From: Nocardia sp. NBC_01730 | GTDB taxonomy: Bacteria > Actinomycetota > Actinomycetes > Mycobacteriales > Mycobacteriaceae | NCBI RefSeq assembly: GCF_035920445.1 | Contig: NZ_CP109162.1 | Coordinates: 8,308,001 to 8,372,000 of the forward strand | Reading direction: 5' to 3' | Length of the DNA: 64,000 nucleotides | Shown here: positions 8,097-16,025 of the stretch, in pieces | How positions within the stretch are numbered: position 1 is the first letter of the stretch | Layout: every line of letters begins with the position of its first letter | The notes under the pieces: model-generated | What the model saw: the letters and a program-made list of their open reading frames with translations, nothing else | Told to the model about the DNA's origin: nothing | The model's database searches: none | Program-made: the position numbers and the translations under genes

Positions 8097-9320
8097 ATGT
8101 ACATGACGACCGGTGAAGTCATCCGGCGGATCAGGAAATCCATCGGGATGACCCAGACCGAGTTGGGCGCGCTCCTCAACTTCTCTCAGCCCGCGGTCTC
8201 GGGGCTGGAGCGCGGCGGCCCCGCCTCCCATGATGTTCGCGTCCTGCGGCTCGTAGCTCGTGCACTTCAGGTTCCGCTTGCCATACTGGTAGTGGAGTCG
8301 GACCAGGAGGCAGATGTGGACCGTCGCAACTTCTTCAGAGCAGGGGCACTCGGAAGTGCGGGAGCGGCCATGATGGCGGCAACCGCACCAGGTCGAGCCG
8401 TATCGGGATCTAGTGTGAAGGTCGGTGCCGCCGATGTCGGCGCCATCAACGAGAGCGTGAACCAAATCCACGAGCTGGACTTGGTGGTCGGTGGCGACCG
8501 ATTGTGCCGGGTGGCTGCCAACCAAGTCCGCTACGTCGAGCAGCTTCTCAACCACGGCGTCTACACCGACGACATCGGACGGGCGCTCACTAGCGCAGGC
8601 GCCGAGATGATGACCGCTGCGGGTTGGGTCCACTTCGACGCGGGCCGTTTCGACGATGCTCGCCGTTATTACGCGGACGCGGCAAACGCCGCCAATGCGG
8701 CTGGTGACGGGATCGCGGCAGCGCACGCCTTGGGCAATGCCAGCTGCCTCATGGTGCGCCGTCCCTGGGAAGACATGGCGGGCAATCCCTTGGCCGTCCA
8801 ATATGCGCAGGCCGCGTCGCGGGCATCGCTTCGTGACGGTGGCCCGAAACTGCGCGCATTGATGGCGGTCCGCGAAGCTGAAGCCCAGGCAGCACGTGGC
8901 GACAAGGCCGCTATGACGGCGGCGATCGGCCGAGCACACCGTGCCTACGAATCCACTCGGGGCCATGATCCGGACTGGGTGTACCTGCCCGAGGCTGAAC
9001 TGAGCGGCATCACCGGCAAAGCCCAGATGTGGTTGGGCGAGCATGATGCAGCGACTGGCCACTTCCAAGCCGCGATCGACAGTTCGTCAGCTTGGCCCAG
9101 GGAGCGTGCCGCGTGGCAGCTCAACCTTGCCCGTAACCTCGTTAATGCCGGTGACATCGCCCAAGCGTGCTCCCTACTTGCCGACAACTTCGATACCATC
9201 TCCAGCCTTGCATCCACACGCGTGCATCAGCGAATTGACGCAATTGCCAATTCGGTTCGTACGCATGCCGCGGTACCGGAGGTGCGGGAGTTCTTGGGGA
9301 GGCGTGCCACACGGATGTAG
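8097..9320 (+). CDS. XRE-family regulator with TPR-like sensor domain
   Basis: 407 residues. Residues 1-65 form a Cro/C1-type helix-turn-helix: GEVIRRIRKSIGMTQTELGA, then LLNFSQPAVSGLERGG. A Tat/Ser-like linker DRRNFFRAGALGSAGAAMM follows and is a frequent feature of this actinobacterial group. The remaining 280 residues are Ala-rich helical repeats (AGRFDDARRYYADAANAANA, LGEHDAATGHFQAAIDSS) resembling TPR sensor domains. Such proteins often sense peptides or control neighbouring conserved genes. It is divergent from the pair at 6755-7816 and may be coupled to a short ORF at its 3' end. A second ATG at 8103 is possible. Confidence 0.8.
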   Translation: MYMTTGEVIRRIRKSIGMTQTELGALLNFSQPAVSGLERGGPASHDVRVLRLVARALQVPLAILVVESDQEADVDRRNFFRAGALGSAGAAMMAATAPGRAVSGSSVKVGAADVGAINESVNQIHELDLVVGGDRLCRVAANQVRYVEQLLNHGVYTDDIGRALTSAGAEMMTAAGWVHFDAGRFDDARRYYADAANAANAAGDGIAAAHALGNASCLMVRRPWEDMAGNPLAVQYAQAASRASLRDGGPKLRALMAVREAEAQAARGDKAAMTAAIGRAHRAYESTRGHDPDWVYLPEAELSGITGKAQMWLGEHDAATGHFQAAIDSSSAWPRERAAWQLNLARNLVNAGDIAQACSLLADNFDTISSLASTRVHQRIDAIANSVRTHAAVPEVREFLGRRATRM

Positions 9321-9526
9321 TGCCGTGTGCAGCAAAGCGACGCGACGGCATCGCGACGGGTAAGGCTGCCCCAGCTGGCCTTCTACTTCGCCATCCTGCC
9401 GGCGAGCTCGCGACCATTGCTCACTCTGATGACACCGCGATACTGCTTGGCCTGCACGACGGCGAGCCCGCCGATCTACGGTGGTCGCCGGCGATCACCG
9501 TGTCGACACCGTCGTCGTTGGACTGA
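9320..9526 (+). CDS. Possible small protein coupled to the XRE gene
   Basis: A GTG overlaps the TAG stop of the XRE gene (TAGTG) and opens a 68-codon frame. The protein would contain AAPAGLLLRHPAGELATIAH, DDTAILLGLHDGEPADLRW and a SPAITVSTPSSLD end. Codon third positions are GC-biased but less than in strongly expressed genes. The frame reads like a real small beta-rich protein, yet no family is recognised, so the call rests on coupling and composition. Confidence 0.4.
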   Translation: MPCAAKRRDGIATGKAAPAGLLLRHPAGELATIAHSDDTAILLGLHDGEPADLRWSPAITVSTPSSLD

Positions 9527-9945
9527 TGGGTGGTCAGGCCTTCGGCACCTGGAAGATATTCGCACCAGATGCTCGAACTCGGTGGGGCCATGTCCTTCAG
9601 GTCCGGCCGGGCGTCGAGCGTGCCAGGTCGAACGCAGTGTGCTCATAGCGCGGGCGCAGCCGCCGAGGCGGCGTTGGTGGCCAACCTGGTGGGGAAACTG
9701 CAGCTGACGTGGGAAATGTAGAAGCTGATCCGGTCTATCGCGAAGTGGTGGAAGCGGCTCTGCGCGAACGGCATCGAGTCTGAAACGGTCGTCGGTATGC
9801 CCGGGAATCCGGCATCGATGGACAGTGCTCGGCGGTCGGTGGCAACCTCGCACCAGCCGGGCGGCGTGTGTCACGACAACTTTGCGCGTGTGAGGTGGCT
9901 GGCCTTATCGTCATAGGCAGCGTATGAGAGGAACTGGGGGAGATT
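9527..9945. other. Intergenic region upstream of the WXG100/toxin cassette
   Basis: About 420 bp with only short frames on either strand. One plus-strand frame contains AGAAAEAALVANLVGKLQLT, possibly a relic, but it has no partner sequence. The right end must hold the promoter of the WXG100 cassette; AGAGG and a GGGGGAG ribosome site precede the GTG at 9946. Confidence 0.4.
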
Positions 9946-10266
9946 GTGTCTGTAGATTCGAGTGATTCTGCCTCGTTGTCGGTGATTCCGGACCACGTCA
10001 AGGAGTTCGGGCGCTTCGCCTATCAAGTCGCGACCGAATTGCGTTCAGGATCTGCGTCGCTGGACGTCGAGGTGCAAGGATTGATGAGCGGGTGGAAGGG
10101 TGCCGCTGCCGATGCCTACCTCGCGGGCTGGGAGGAGATGCATGGGGGCGCGGTCGACGTATGGGAGGCGTTGTTCGAGCTCGCAGAGAAGCTCGGTATC
10201 ACCGCTGAGACCTATCGAACCGTTGATATCGCGCGGGCATCCGGTATCAGTTCGCTGGATCTGTGA
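9946..10266 (+). CDS. WXG100-family protein 1 of the toxin cassette
   Basis: 106 residues from GTG 9946 with GGGGGAG upstream. Two helices flank the signature W50-x-G52 in LMSGWKGAAADAYLAGWEEM, the defining hairpin of ESAT-6-like (WXG100) proteins that are exported by ESX systems or guide toxins to them. The C-terminal helix VWEALFELAEKLGITAETYR continues to a short tail. It stands 7 bp before a second WXG100 gene, and the large toxin gene follows, so the three are probably co-transcribed. The likely role is a secretion partner of the toxin. Confidence 0.85.
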   Translation: MSVDSSDSASLSVIPDHVKEFGRFAYQVATELRSGSASLDVEVQGLMSGWKGAAADAYLAGWEEMHGGAVDVWEALFELAEKLGITAETYRTVDIARASGISSLDL

Positions 10267-10273
10267 GGGACAC

Positions 10274-10579
10274 ATGTCGGCCGAAGAAGCACGCGAATTC
10301 AGCGTCGACCTCCAGCACCTCGAGGATGTGACTGCTCGGGTTCGCGGATTCAAAGAGTTCGTCGCCGGGTACCTGAGCGAACTCGACAGTCGCGCAAGCG
10401 CATTGGGCACCTCGTGGTCCGGGCCTGCCGCAGCCGCCTATACGGATGCGCATCGTGAGTGGATAGTTGGAGCGACTGATGTCCAGGAGGGGCTGCAGGC
10501 GCTGGAGGATGCCACGCGGCGAGCGCATGAGACCTACACCGGTGCGGTGACAACCAACATGCGAATGCTGGGGCGATGA
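10274..10579 (+). CDS. WXG100-family protein 2 of the toxin cassette
   Basis: 101 residues from ATG 10274. The motif GTSWSGPAAAAYTDAHREW places W48-x-G50 between two helices, as in WXG100 proteins. The upstream in-frame extension to 10100 lies inside the preceding gene and is rejected. Its stop overlaps the ATG of the toxin gene (ATGA at 10576-10579), indicating translational coupling. Two WXG100 genes in tandem before a toxin suggest a heterodimer that carries it to the ESX channel, as known for other pairs of this family. Confidence 0.85.
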   Translation: MSAEEAREFSVDLQHLEDVTARVRGFKEFVAGYLSELDSRASALGTSWSGPAAAAYTDAHREWIVGATDVQEGLQALEDATRRAHETYTGAVTTNMRMLGR

Positions 10580-11895
10580 CGACGCTCGCAGTCGATCCGA
10601 ACGTCTACTACTCGGCCGCGCGTCGTTGCCATGAGGCCGCGGTGGAATTGTATGGCGCATACGCGAACGCAGTCGGATCTTTGAAGCAACATTGCGATGG
10701 GATGGCGGGAACCTTCGACGCAGCTCAGGCATGGGCGAGGACATATGACGAAGGTGCCCTTGCGGTACTGGCTGGTTGGGAATCCGCCGTCCGGGCGGCC
10801 GAAAACTACGCCGAAGTGTTGCGGCAAGCAGGGCACAACCATGCAATAGCCGAACACGACGCGGCGGGCGCTCCTGGGGCGCCGCCGCCTGCGCCTGCCC
10901 TGCCAACGACATCGCCGGGGTGTACGCCCTCCTCTCCGCCGTCAGCGGGCGGACCGTCCCATGGCGGATTGATCGACGGCGGAATCGGGCTTGCCTCCAA
11001 AGTAGGGATTCCCGTCCCCGACGGTGACGTGGACAAGCTGGAGAATGCGCGCAAGATTTGGAGCTACCTGGCGTCCGGGGAACCTATAGGCGCGGCCTCG
11101 GACAAGCTGCGCGGCCTAGCCGGAATGTTCGACGGAATAATTTCCGATGAAATACCATTTGTCATCGAGGATTTGAACGAGTTATCCGGATCGGTCGAAG
11201 AACTGAAGGCCGCATCGAACGACCAGGCCACATCGTGCACCGACTACAAGCGCCACACCGAAGAGCTTCGTGAGCAGCTCGAGGGAATCATCATCCAATT
11301 TGCTACCGAGTTGGGGGTCGATGCGATATTCGCCGCGGTCGCCTCCGCGGTGAGCTTCGGTCTGGGCGGTGCGGTGGGCGCCGCCAAGCTGGCGAAAACG
11401 ATCGATAAATTTCACAAGATCATCGAGCGAGCAATCGATGCTTGGAAAGTGGCGAAGAATATCGCCAGAGGGATCCCGCCGACTATCTGGCAAGGTGCGA
11501 AGAAGGCTTGGGAGAAGCTGAAGCGGCTCTGCGAGCTCGGGAAGAACATCTATCAGAAGTGGCGGAAGAGAACTCCCGGCGACGGTGCGCCGACGAAGCT
11601 CCCGACTCCGCAGGAGGCGCAGGAGATCATCAGGAACGCGGACCGCACGGGTTCGGGCCTCAAGCCGGACGTGTTCCACCGCTCGGCGTCGTTCCCCGTC
11701 GACGATATCGGCAAGAAAGGTACGGTAACTGAGCTCGTCGGTGGTGATGGGAGGGCCGTTACACTGGTCCAGATGCCGGGTGAGGTAAACGGCGCGCCGG
11801 GCCGATTCGAATGGATTATCGACGACGGAGGTAAAGTGGTTCATCAATTGTTCGTCCGCAACGGAACGATCAACGGAATTCCGACCAAGCCATGA
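10576..11895 (+). CDS. ESX-type polymorphic toxin with variable C-terminal domain
   Basis: 439 residues in a toxin-like layout. Residues 1-95 form a long helical hairpin (FDAAQAWARTYDEGALAVLA), resembling WXG/PPE-type export domains. Residues 96-130 are a Pro/Ser/Gly linker. Residues 130-340 are helical, with a hydrophobic stretch AIFAAVASAVSFGLGGAVGA near 255 and a Lys-rich segment. The last ~95 residues are a compact domain with PTPQEAQEIIRNADRTG, DVFHRSASFPVDD, VTLVQMPGEVNG, GRFEWIIDDGGKVVHQLFV and a GTINGIPTKP end, a pattern I associate with C-terminal domains of RHS/CDI toxins. A nuclease activity is possible but unproven. The stop overlaps the start of a DUF2247-like gene, its likely immunity protein. 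Confidence 0.7.
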   Translation: MTTLAVDPNVYYSAARRCHEAAVELYGAYANAVGSLKQHCDGMAGTFDAAQAWARTYDEGALAVLAGWESAVRAAENYAEVLRQAGHNHAIAEHDAAGAPGAPPPAPALPTTSPGCTPSSPPSAGGPSHGGLIDGGIGLASKVGIPVPDGDVDKLENARKIWSYLASGEPIGAASDKLRGLAGMFDGIISDEIPFVIEDLNELSGSVEELKAASNDQATSCTDYKRHTEELREQLEGIIIQFATELGVDAIFAAVASAVSFGLGGAVGAAKLAKTIDKFHKIIERAIDAWKVAKNIARGIPPTIWQGAKKAWEKLKRLCELGKNIYQKWRKRTPGDGAPTKLPTPQEAQEIIRNADRTGSGLKPDVFHRSASFPVDDIGKKGTVTELVGGDGRAVTLVQMPGEVNGAPGRFEWIIDDGGKVVHQLFVRNGTINGIPTKP

Positions 11896-12407
11896 GCGAC
11901 TCGAGTGCCTCGGTGAAGTTCAGTATTCCGGCTTCTTTCGTATCGGAGTGGGCAAAATTAACGCCGGGTGAGCTCAGATTCGGCCATGAGAACGAGTGGT
12001 TGACGTCGAAGGATGTTGTCGAATTAGCGCTGACGAGTGTTGTTCCTCCCAGCACGAAGATGGGCGTCATAGAGGAAATATCGCTGCTCCTTTCTGACGA
12101 GCTGTATCGCCTTCCCGCGCTGATGGACAAGCTTGCCGACCACGATGACCGAGTGTGGGCATATTTGGCACTCGCATGGGTTCACGAGAATCAGAGCGAA
12201 TTCGACGAACCGTTCAAGGTGGTGGACATGATCTTCGCGGACTTCGGCTACCCAGAAGACGTGGGCGAGTTCGTTACGTTCATGCCCCCACCGGTCGGTA
12301 GCTTGCCTGGGATGCTCGGCCTCAAGCAGCGGTGGCAACGCTATCTCGACGAGAAGCGTTCGTATTACATGAACCGGGTTCCTAGTGGGGGCGCCAATGG
12401 CAGCTGA
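11892..12407 (+). CDS. DUF2247-like protein, probable immunity protein
   Basis: 171 residues overlapping the toxin stop (ATGA at 11892-11895). The sequence follows the DUF2247 pattern: LTPGELRFGHENEWLTSKDV at the start, ISLLLSDELYRLPALMDKLA, then DRVWAYLALAWVHENQSEFD and MIFADFGYPEDVGEFVTFMP, with a final RWQRYLDE helix. It is acidic, cytosolic and has no signal peptide, as expected for an immunity protein that binds a basic toxin domain. DUF2247 genes are often found after polymorphic toxins. Neutralisation of the upstream toxin is inferred from family and position. Confidence 0.7.
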   Translation: MSDSSASVKFSIPASFVSEWAKLTPGELRFGHENEWLTSKDVVELALTSVVPPSTKMGVIEEISLLLSDELYRLPALMDKLADHDDRVWAYLALAWVHENQSEFDEPFKVVDMIFADFGYPEDVGEFVTFMPPPVGSLPGMLGLKQRWQRYLDEKRSYYMNRVPSGGANGS

Positions 12408-12511
12408 ACTGTTTCGCGCTGAGTGTGGTGTGCGGTTCTCGGCACCGCCGCAAATGGAGTTCTTTTCTTCGGTTAGTTCTGGTAATCACATCGCGTGACC
12501 GCATGAAGTAT

Positions 12512-13093
12512 TCAGCCGTTGGGGGTGCGGAACAGTACATTCTCGCGAAGCGCAGCCCGAGCAGCCGCCAGGTCCGCCAACCGTACCGAAACTGTTGCGG
12601 CAGCTAGCTTTTCGGGAAGAACATCGGAGAACTTCAACCCCTTGGCAGCACGCGGATCGGCGGCGGGCAGCGTCAGTTTCTCGCCGTCGCATGTGTGGGC
12701 GAGTGCGGCATGCCAGATATCTATCGTGAGATCGGATCGCAAGCGGATCGCGAAATCGGCCGGGCGTTGGGTCGGGTCGGCGATCGTGTCCAACGTCCGG
12801 GCTGCGGCATGCGCTGCGGCGCGCCGACCCGGGTCGCGAAGGTTTACATCGACACCGATGCCACAGGCCGAAAACCCGAACCTTGGTCGCCGACCACCAT
12901 CGAAGTCGCCAACTTGCCATACGGCGATCATGCCGAGCGGGGGAGGGTGTCGCCAGGTCGTTTCGAATCGGTCCGTCAGGCTCGGGTCTTGCGCTATTGG
13001 TGTGCGGTCGATTACGTCAGCACCCGATGTGGAGCCGGTGAACGGTGGCCAGAGCGCTGCCCAGTTTTCACCGTCGATGACACCGCTAGACAT
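12512..13093 (-). CDS. Uncharacterised protein, possibly VOC-like with an abrupt C-terminus
   Basis: 193 residues from ATG 13093, which has AGAGGGA upstream; the extension to 13183 is less likely. Conserved-looking stretches are ENWAALWPPF, VIDRTPIAQDPSLTDRFETT, HPPPLGMIAVWQVGDF and PRFGFSACGIGVDVNLRDPG. The end, VSVRLADLAAARAALRENVL followed by FRTPNG, resembles the penultimate strand of a glyoxalase-type domain and then stops. The last strand may therefore be lost. No function can be assigned. It is convergent with the immunity gene and divergent from the ybaB gene. Confidence 0.5.
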   Translation of the reverse strand: MSSGVIDGENWAALWPPFTGSTSGADVIDRTPIAQDPSLTDRFETTWRHPPPLGMIAVWQVGDFDGGRRPRFGFSACGIGVDVNLRDPGRRAAAHAAARTLDTIADPTQRPADFAIRLRSDLTIDIWHAALAHTCDGEKLTLPAADPRAAKGLKFSDVLPEKLAAATVSVRLADLAAARAALRENVLFRTPNG

Positions 13094-13319
13094 CACCAGT
13101 CCCTCTGACCCGAGGGAGGTGTGTGGCGCTCGCATCCGTTCTGCAATCGCGCTCTTCGCCTGCGGGGAGCGCGAATATCGCATTCGTGGAACCGATCGGG
13201 GTGCTGCCGCGTCAGTGATGGGTAGGTCGATGACTGCAATCGGTGACGTGGTTGGGTCTGCGGAGCGGCGTGCTCATCGGCTCGGTTGGTCTAGGAGAGT
13301 CACGAATGAAGGAGTGTTG

Positions 13320-13910
13320 ATGGCGGGATTCGATCCGAGCCGCGCGGTGGAGGACTTCGCGCAGATGGCAGCTGATTTCGAGCGTCAGGCAAACCGGTTT
13401 CAGGAGTTGCAGAGACGGATGACGGTGCTCGCGGTCACCGAGTCGAGCAGCGGCGGGCGCGTCAGTGTGACCGTTGACGGCAATGGCGTACCCACCGCCA
13501 TCGATCTGTCGGCGAGCACGCGGGGAATGGATCCGGCGGTGGTCTCCGCCGAGATCATGGCCTGTCTGCGGCGGGCCCAGGCGAAGCTGCGCGCGCAGGT
13601 CACCGAGATGGTGCAGGACACGGTGGGCGGCGATGATGCGGCAGGCGCGGCGATTATCGAGCGATTCGCCGAGCAGTTTCCGGATCCCGAGCCGACCGAG
13701 ACAGCGCCGCCGGAGTATTCCGCGCCGCCGCCTTCGTATGCTCCGCCGCCGGTGCCGCCCGCCCATCCCTCGACGCAGCAGGGGCCCGCGGCGCCTTCGG
13801 GTGGGTCGACCCCGACGGCGCGCAGCCGTAAACCCAACCGCGATCAGATCGTCACTCCGGATGAGCCGGACCCCGACGAGGAGTACTACCGGAAGTCGTG
13901 GCTGGTGTAA
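13320..13910 (+). CDS. YbaB/EbfC-family DNA-binding protein in an ESX accessory cluster
   Basis: 196 residues from ATG 13320, with AAGGAG six bases upstream. The frame is open back to 12519, but that part overlaps the opposing gene and is rejected. Residues 1-105 match the YbaB/EbfC fold: an N-terminal helix (VEDFAQMAADFERQANRFQE), a beta-hairpin with GRVSVTVDGNGVPTAIDLSA and a C-terminal helix RAQAKLRAQVTEMVQDTVGG. Residues 115-170 are Pro-rich and the tail is acidic (DEPDPDEEYYRKSWLV). In mycobacteria EspL is a YbaB-like member of ESX-1 clusters, so a role in ESX substrate handling or regulation is likely. It starts a four-gene operon. Confidence 0.8.
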   Translation: MAGFDPSRAVEDFAQMAADFERQANRFQELQRRMTVLAVTESSSGGRVSVTVDGNGVPTAIDLSASTRGMDPAVVSAEIMACLRRAQAKLRAQVTEMVQDTVGGDDAAGAAIIERFAEQFPDPEPTETAPPEYSAPPPSYAPPPVPPAHPSTQQGPAAPSGGSTPTARSRKPNRDQIVTPDEPDPDEEYYRKSWLV

Positions 13911-13912
13911 TC

Positions 13913-14260
13913 ATGACCAATCCTGATGCGTTCTCGGTGGATCCCGACGAGGTGCGCGCGCACGCCGTGAAAGTGCAAGAGCTCATGAAGAGTTTGACTT
14001 TGTCGCTCGAGGCTGCCACCTACCTGGGTGCCGCGGACGACGGTTACGGAGAGATACCGCGCCCGTTGGTGAAGCGGGTATTGGACGACAATCACCGCAA
14101 CACCATCGACGTCATCCGCAAGCTGGCCGAGGATGTGGCCGTGCTGCCCGACAAACTGCGCACTGTCGCAACGACATTCGAAGACAAAGACGGCTCCTTC
14201 GGTAAGTCGCTGACCGAGCTGCTGGCGACCATCGCCGACGCACAGAAAGGTGCGAAGTGA
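13913..14260 (+). CDS. EspC-like ESX secretion-associated protein
   Basis: 115 residues from ATG 13913, two bases after the upstream stop. It is a helical hairpin without W-x-G: AFSVDPDEVRAHAVKVQELM, then IDVIRKLAEDVAVLPDKLRT and SLTELLATIADA. This is the layout of the DUF2580/EspC family of small ESX-exported proteins. Its stop overlaps the GTG of the next gene (GTGA), so the two are coupled and probably form a complex. Export by ESX is inferred. Confidence 0.7.
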   Translation: MTNPDAFSVDPDEVRAHAVKVQELMKSLTLSLEAATYLGAADDGYGEIPRPLVKRVLDDNHRNTIDVIRKLAEDVAVLPDKLRTVATTFEDKDGSFGKSLTELLATIADAQKGAK

Positions 14261-15153
14261 GCACGGGGATCGGTAACTGGCTCAACGAGAACACTCCCGG
14301 TTTCGACGACAAGCCCAAGCCGAAGAACAACCCGTTGATCGCCGAGCACACGGACTACCGTGAGGAGTACTTCCAGGAGGACGTCTTCTTCCTGTCGAGC
14401 GTCGGCCTCGCCAAGAACCCCGAGACAGGAGTCCCCGGGGTTGTGGAGGGCACGCTCGTCGGTGACATCTGGGAGGTGTACTCGAATCTGCAGAAGGGCG
14501 ATACGTTCAAAGCGATCACCGGTGGTATCGCCCTCGGTGCGACCGTGTCGGATGCGCCCGGAGATCCGTTCGGATTCGTAGGAGATCAGATCGCCGGCTG
14601 GATGCTCACGCACGTCGAGCACTATCGGAAGACGCTCGATGGACTCGCCGGAAACGGCCAGATGGTCAAGGGATATTCCGACACCTGGATGAGAATCTCC
14701 AAAGCGCTGACCGATATGAGCAGTACGTGGAAAACAGGGCTGGAGAAAGACATAGCGACGTGGACCGGCAGCGCGGGAGACTCCTACCGTAATCGAGCAG
14801 CGGAATTGACCGACAAGATTTCCGCCGCGGGTGGGGTTGCCGCGTGCCTCGGCGCCACCATGAAGACGGCATCGGAGATCGTCGCGGTTTTCCACAAGCT
14901 GGTGCAGGACATCCTGACCAGCCTCGCCGGTGCGCTGATCGGGTACACCCTCGAACTGGCAGTGACAGCTCTTGCCGCCACTCCGCACGTCATCTCCGCG
15001 GTGCTGGCGAGAATCGCCCGAGACGGCGTGCGGATATCGACGCTGCTCGCCGATATGATAGCGGCCTTCAAGGATGTGCATACGATCAGCCAGGCGGTCG
15101 CCGCTGTCATCTATGCCCTTCTCGGCCATGAGGAACAACAGCAGCCCGCGTAG
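14257..15153 (+). CDS. WXG-motif ESX-associated protein, 298 residues
   Basis: Starts at GTG 14257 inside the end of the EspC-like gene. The first 110 residues are soluble (NENTPGFDDKPKPKNNPLIA, SDAPGDPFGFVGDQIAG). Residues 115-215 are helical and carry W169-x-G171 in KDIATWTGSAGDSYRNRAAE, the WXG100 turn. Hydrophobic helices follow (LTSLAGALIGYTLELAVTAL), so part may insert into a membrane. It resembles the larger EspA/EspB-like substrates encoded next to EspC-like genes, but the family is not certain. Followed after 76 bp by the proline-rich membrane protein. Confidence 0.7.
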   Translation: MSTGIGNWLNENTPGFDDKPKPKNNPLIAEHTDYREEYFQEDVFFLSSVGLAKNPETGVPGVVEGTLVGDIWEVYSNLQKGDTFKAITGGIALGATVSDAPGDPFGFVGDQIAGWMLTHVEHYRKTLDGLAGNGQMVKGYSDTWMRISKALTDMSSTWKTGLEKDIATWTGSAGDSYRNRAAELTDKISAAGGVAACLGATMKTASEIVAVFHKLVQDILTSLAGALIGYTLELAVTALAATPHVISAVLARIARDGVRISTLLADMIAAFKDVHTISQAVAAVIYALLGHEEQQQPA

Positions 15154-15229
15154 GGCGTGCTTCGCCGTACGACTCTGCGTGGCCGGTGTTTCGCGCAGGG
15201 CCTTCACATACTCGAATGGACAACCGATC

Positions 15230-15967
15230 GTGAACAATCAGCATGTGCCGGGAAAGTATCCGGGGGTGCCCGAAGGCATGCCTTTCGCGCCGCCGCAACC
15301 GGGCCCGGCAGCCGTCGGCGCGCCACCCTCGCAGCCTTATGCGCCGCCTGGTGGCCTGATGCGCAACGCCTTCCGGCCGCATCCGTACGGATCGTCGGCG
15401 TCCCATCCGCACGAAGCGGCCGCCTCCTATGTGACACCGCCGCCGAATACCATGGGCCAACACGGCTTTCTGCTGAAACACGGCACCGCAAACGACCCGG
15501 TGGACGCCTACCGCCCGGAGCCGGGGGAAACAGGGATCATCGTCGACGCCTCGTACTTCCGATGGTGGATGGCCGTGTACTTGTACGCGACAACCAAGCC
15601 GCGAATCTTTGTAGACGGCATCGAAGTGCCAGACGTCTCCTGGGGCGCGACACATGTTCCCGCGCCTCCTGGCTTACACCACGTCGAGGTCTGCACGGGG
15701 AAGGCCCACTGGTTCTTCCGAAACTTCATGAGTGGTTGGTCGTTCGACATCGGATTCGCCGACACTGTTGTTCCGGTAACTGACGGGCGCCGAACACCCG
15801 TCTACTACCGCCCCCCTGCACTGCGCTTGTGGCCAGGTGCGATCGGCCCGAAACCGCCGCGATGGCCAGGGTTGAACTGGATGCGGTTCACTTGGCTCTT
15901 CAGCGCCGTGCTCGTCGGGTTCTTCGGGCTTATGGCGTTCACTGCGGTGCAGAAGATTCTCAACTGA
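15230..15967 (+). CDS. Proline-rich protein with one C-terminal membrane segment, ESX cluster
   Basis: 245 residues from GTG 15230; the open frame further upstream runs over the previous gene and is Arg/Ser-rich, so it is not used. Residues 1-75 are Pro/Gly/Ala-rich (KYPGVPEGMPFAPPQPGPAA). Residues 100-210 are a beta-rich domain with GIIVDASYFRWWMAVYLYAT, GLHHVEVCTGKAHWFF and VPVTDGRRTPVYYRPPALRL. The end is a single hydrophobic segment FTWLFSAVLVGFFGLMAFTA. It is the last gene of the operon starting at 13320. The role is unknown. The upstream ribosome site is weak, so the exact start is uncertain. Confidence 0.65.
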   Translation: MNNQHVPGKYPGVPEGMPFAPPQPGPAAVGAPPSQPYAPPGGLMRNAFRPHPYGSSASHPHEAAASYVTPPPNTMGQHGFLLKHGTANDPVDAYRPEPGETGIIVDASYFRWWMAVYLYATTKPRIFVDGIEVPDVSWGATHVPAPPGLHHVEVCTGKAHWFFRNFMSGWSFDIGFADTVVPVTDGRRTPVYYRPPALRLWPGAIGPKPPRWPGLNWMRFTWLFSAVLVGFFGLMAFTAVQKILN

Positions 15968-16025
15968 TCACCGCCCCGCCCGGAGATCGCCGACAGGATG
16001 ATCAGCGGCACTCGACTCGGCGGCG

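Noticed and set aside
12519..13319. Upstream extension of the ybaB frame
   Set aside because: Overlaps the opposing 193-residue gene; ribosome site and family start agree on 13320.
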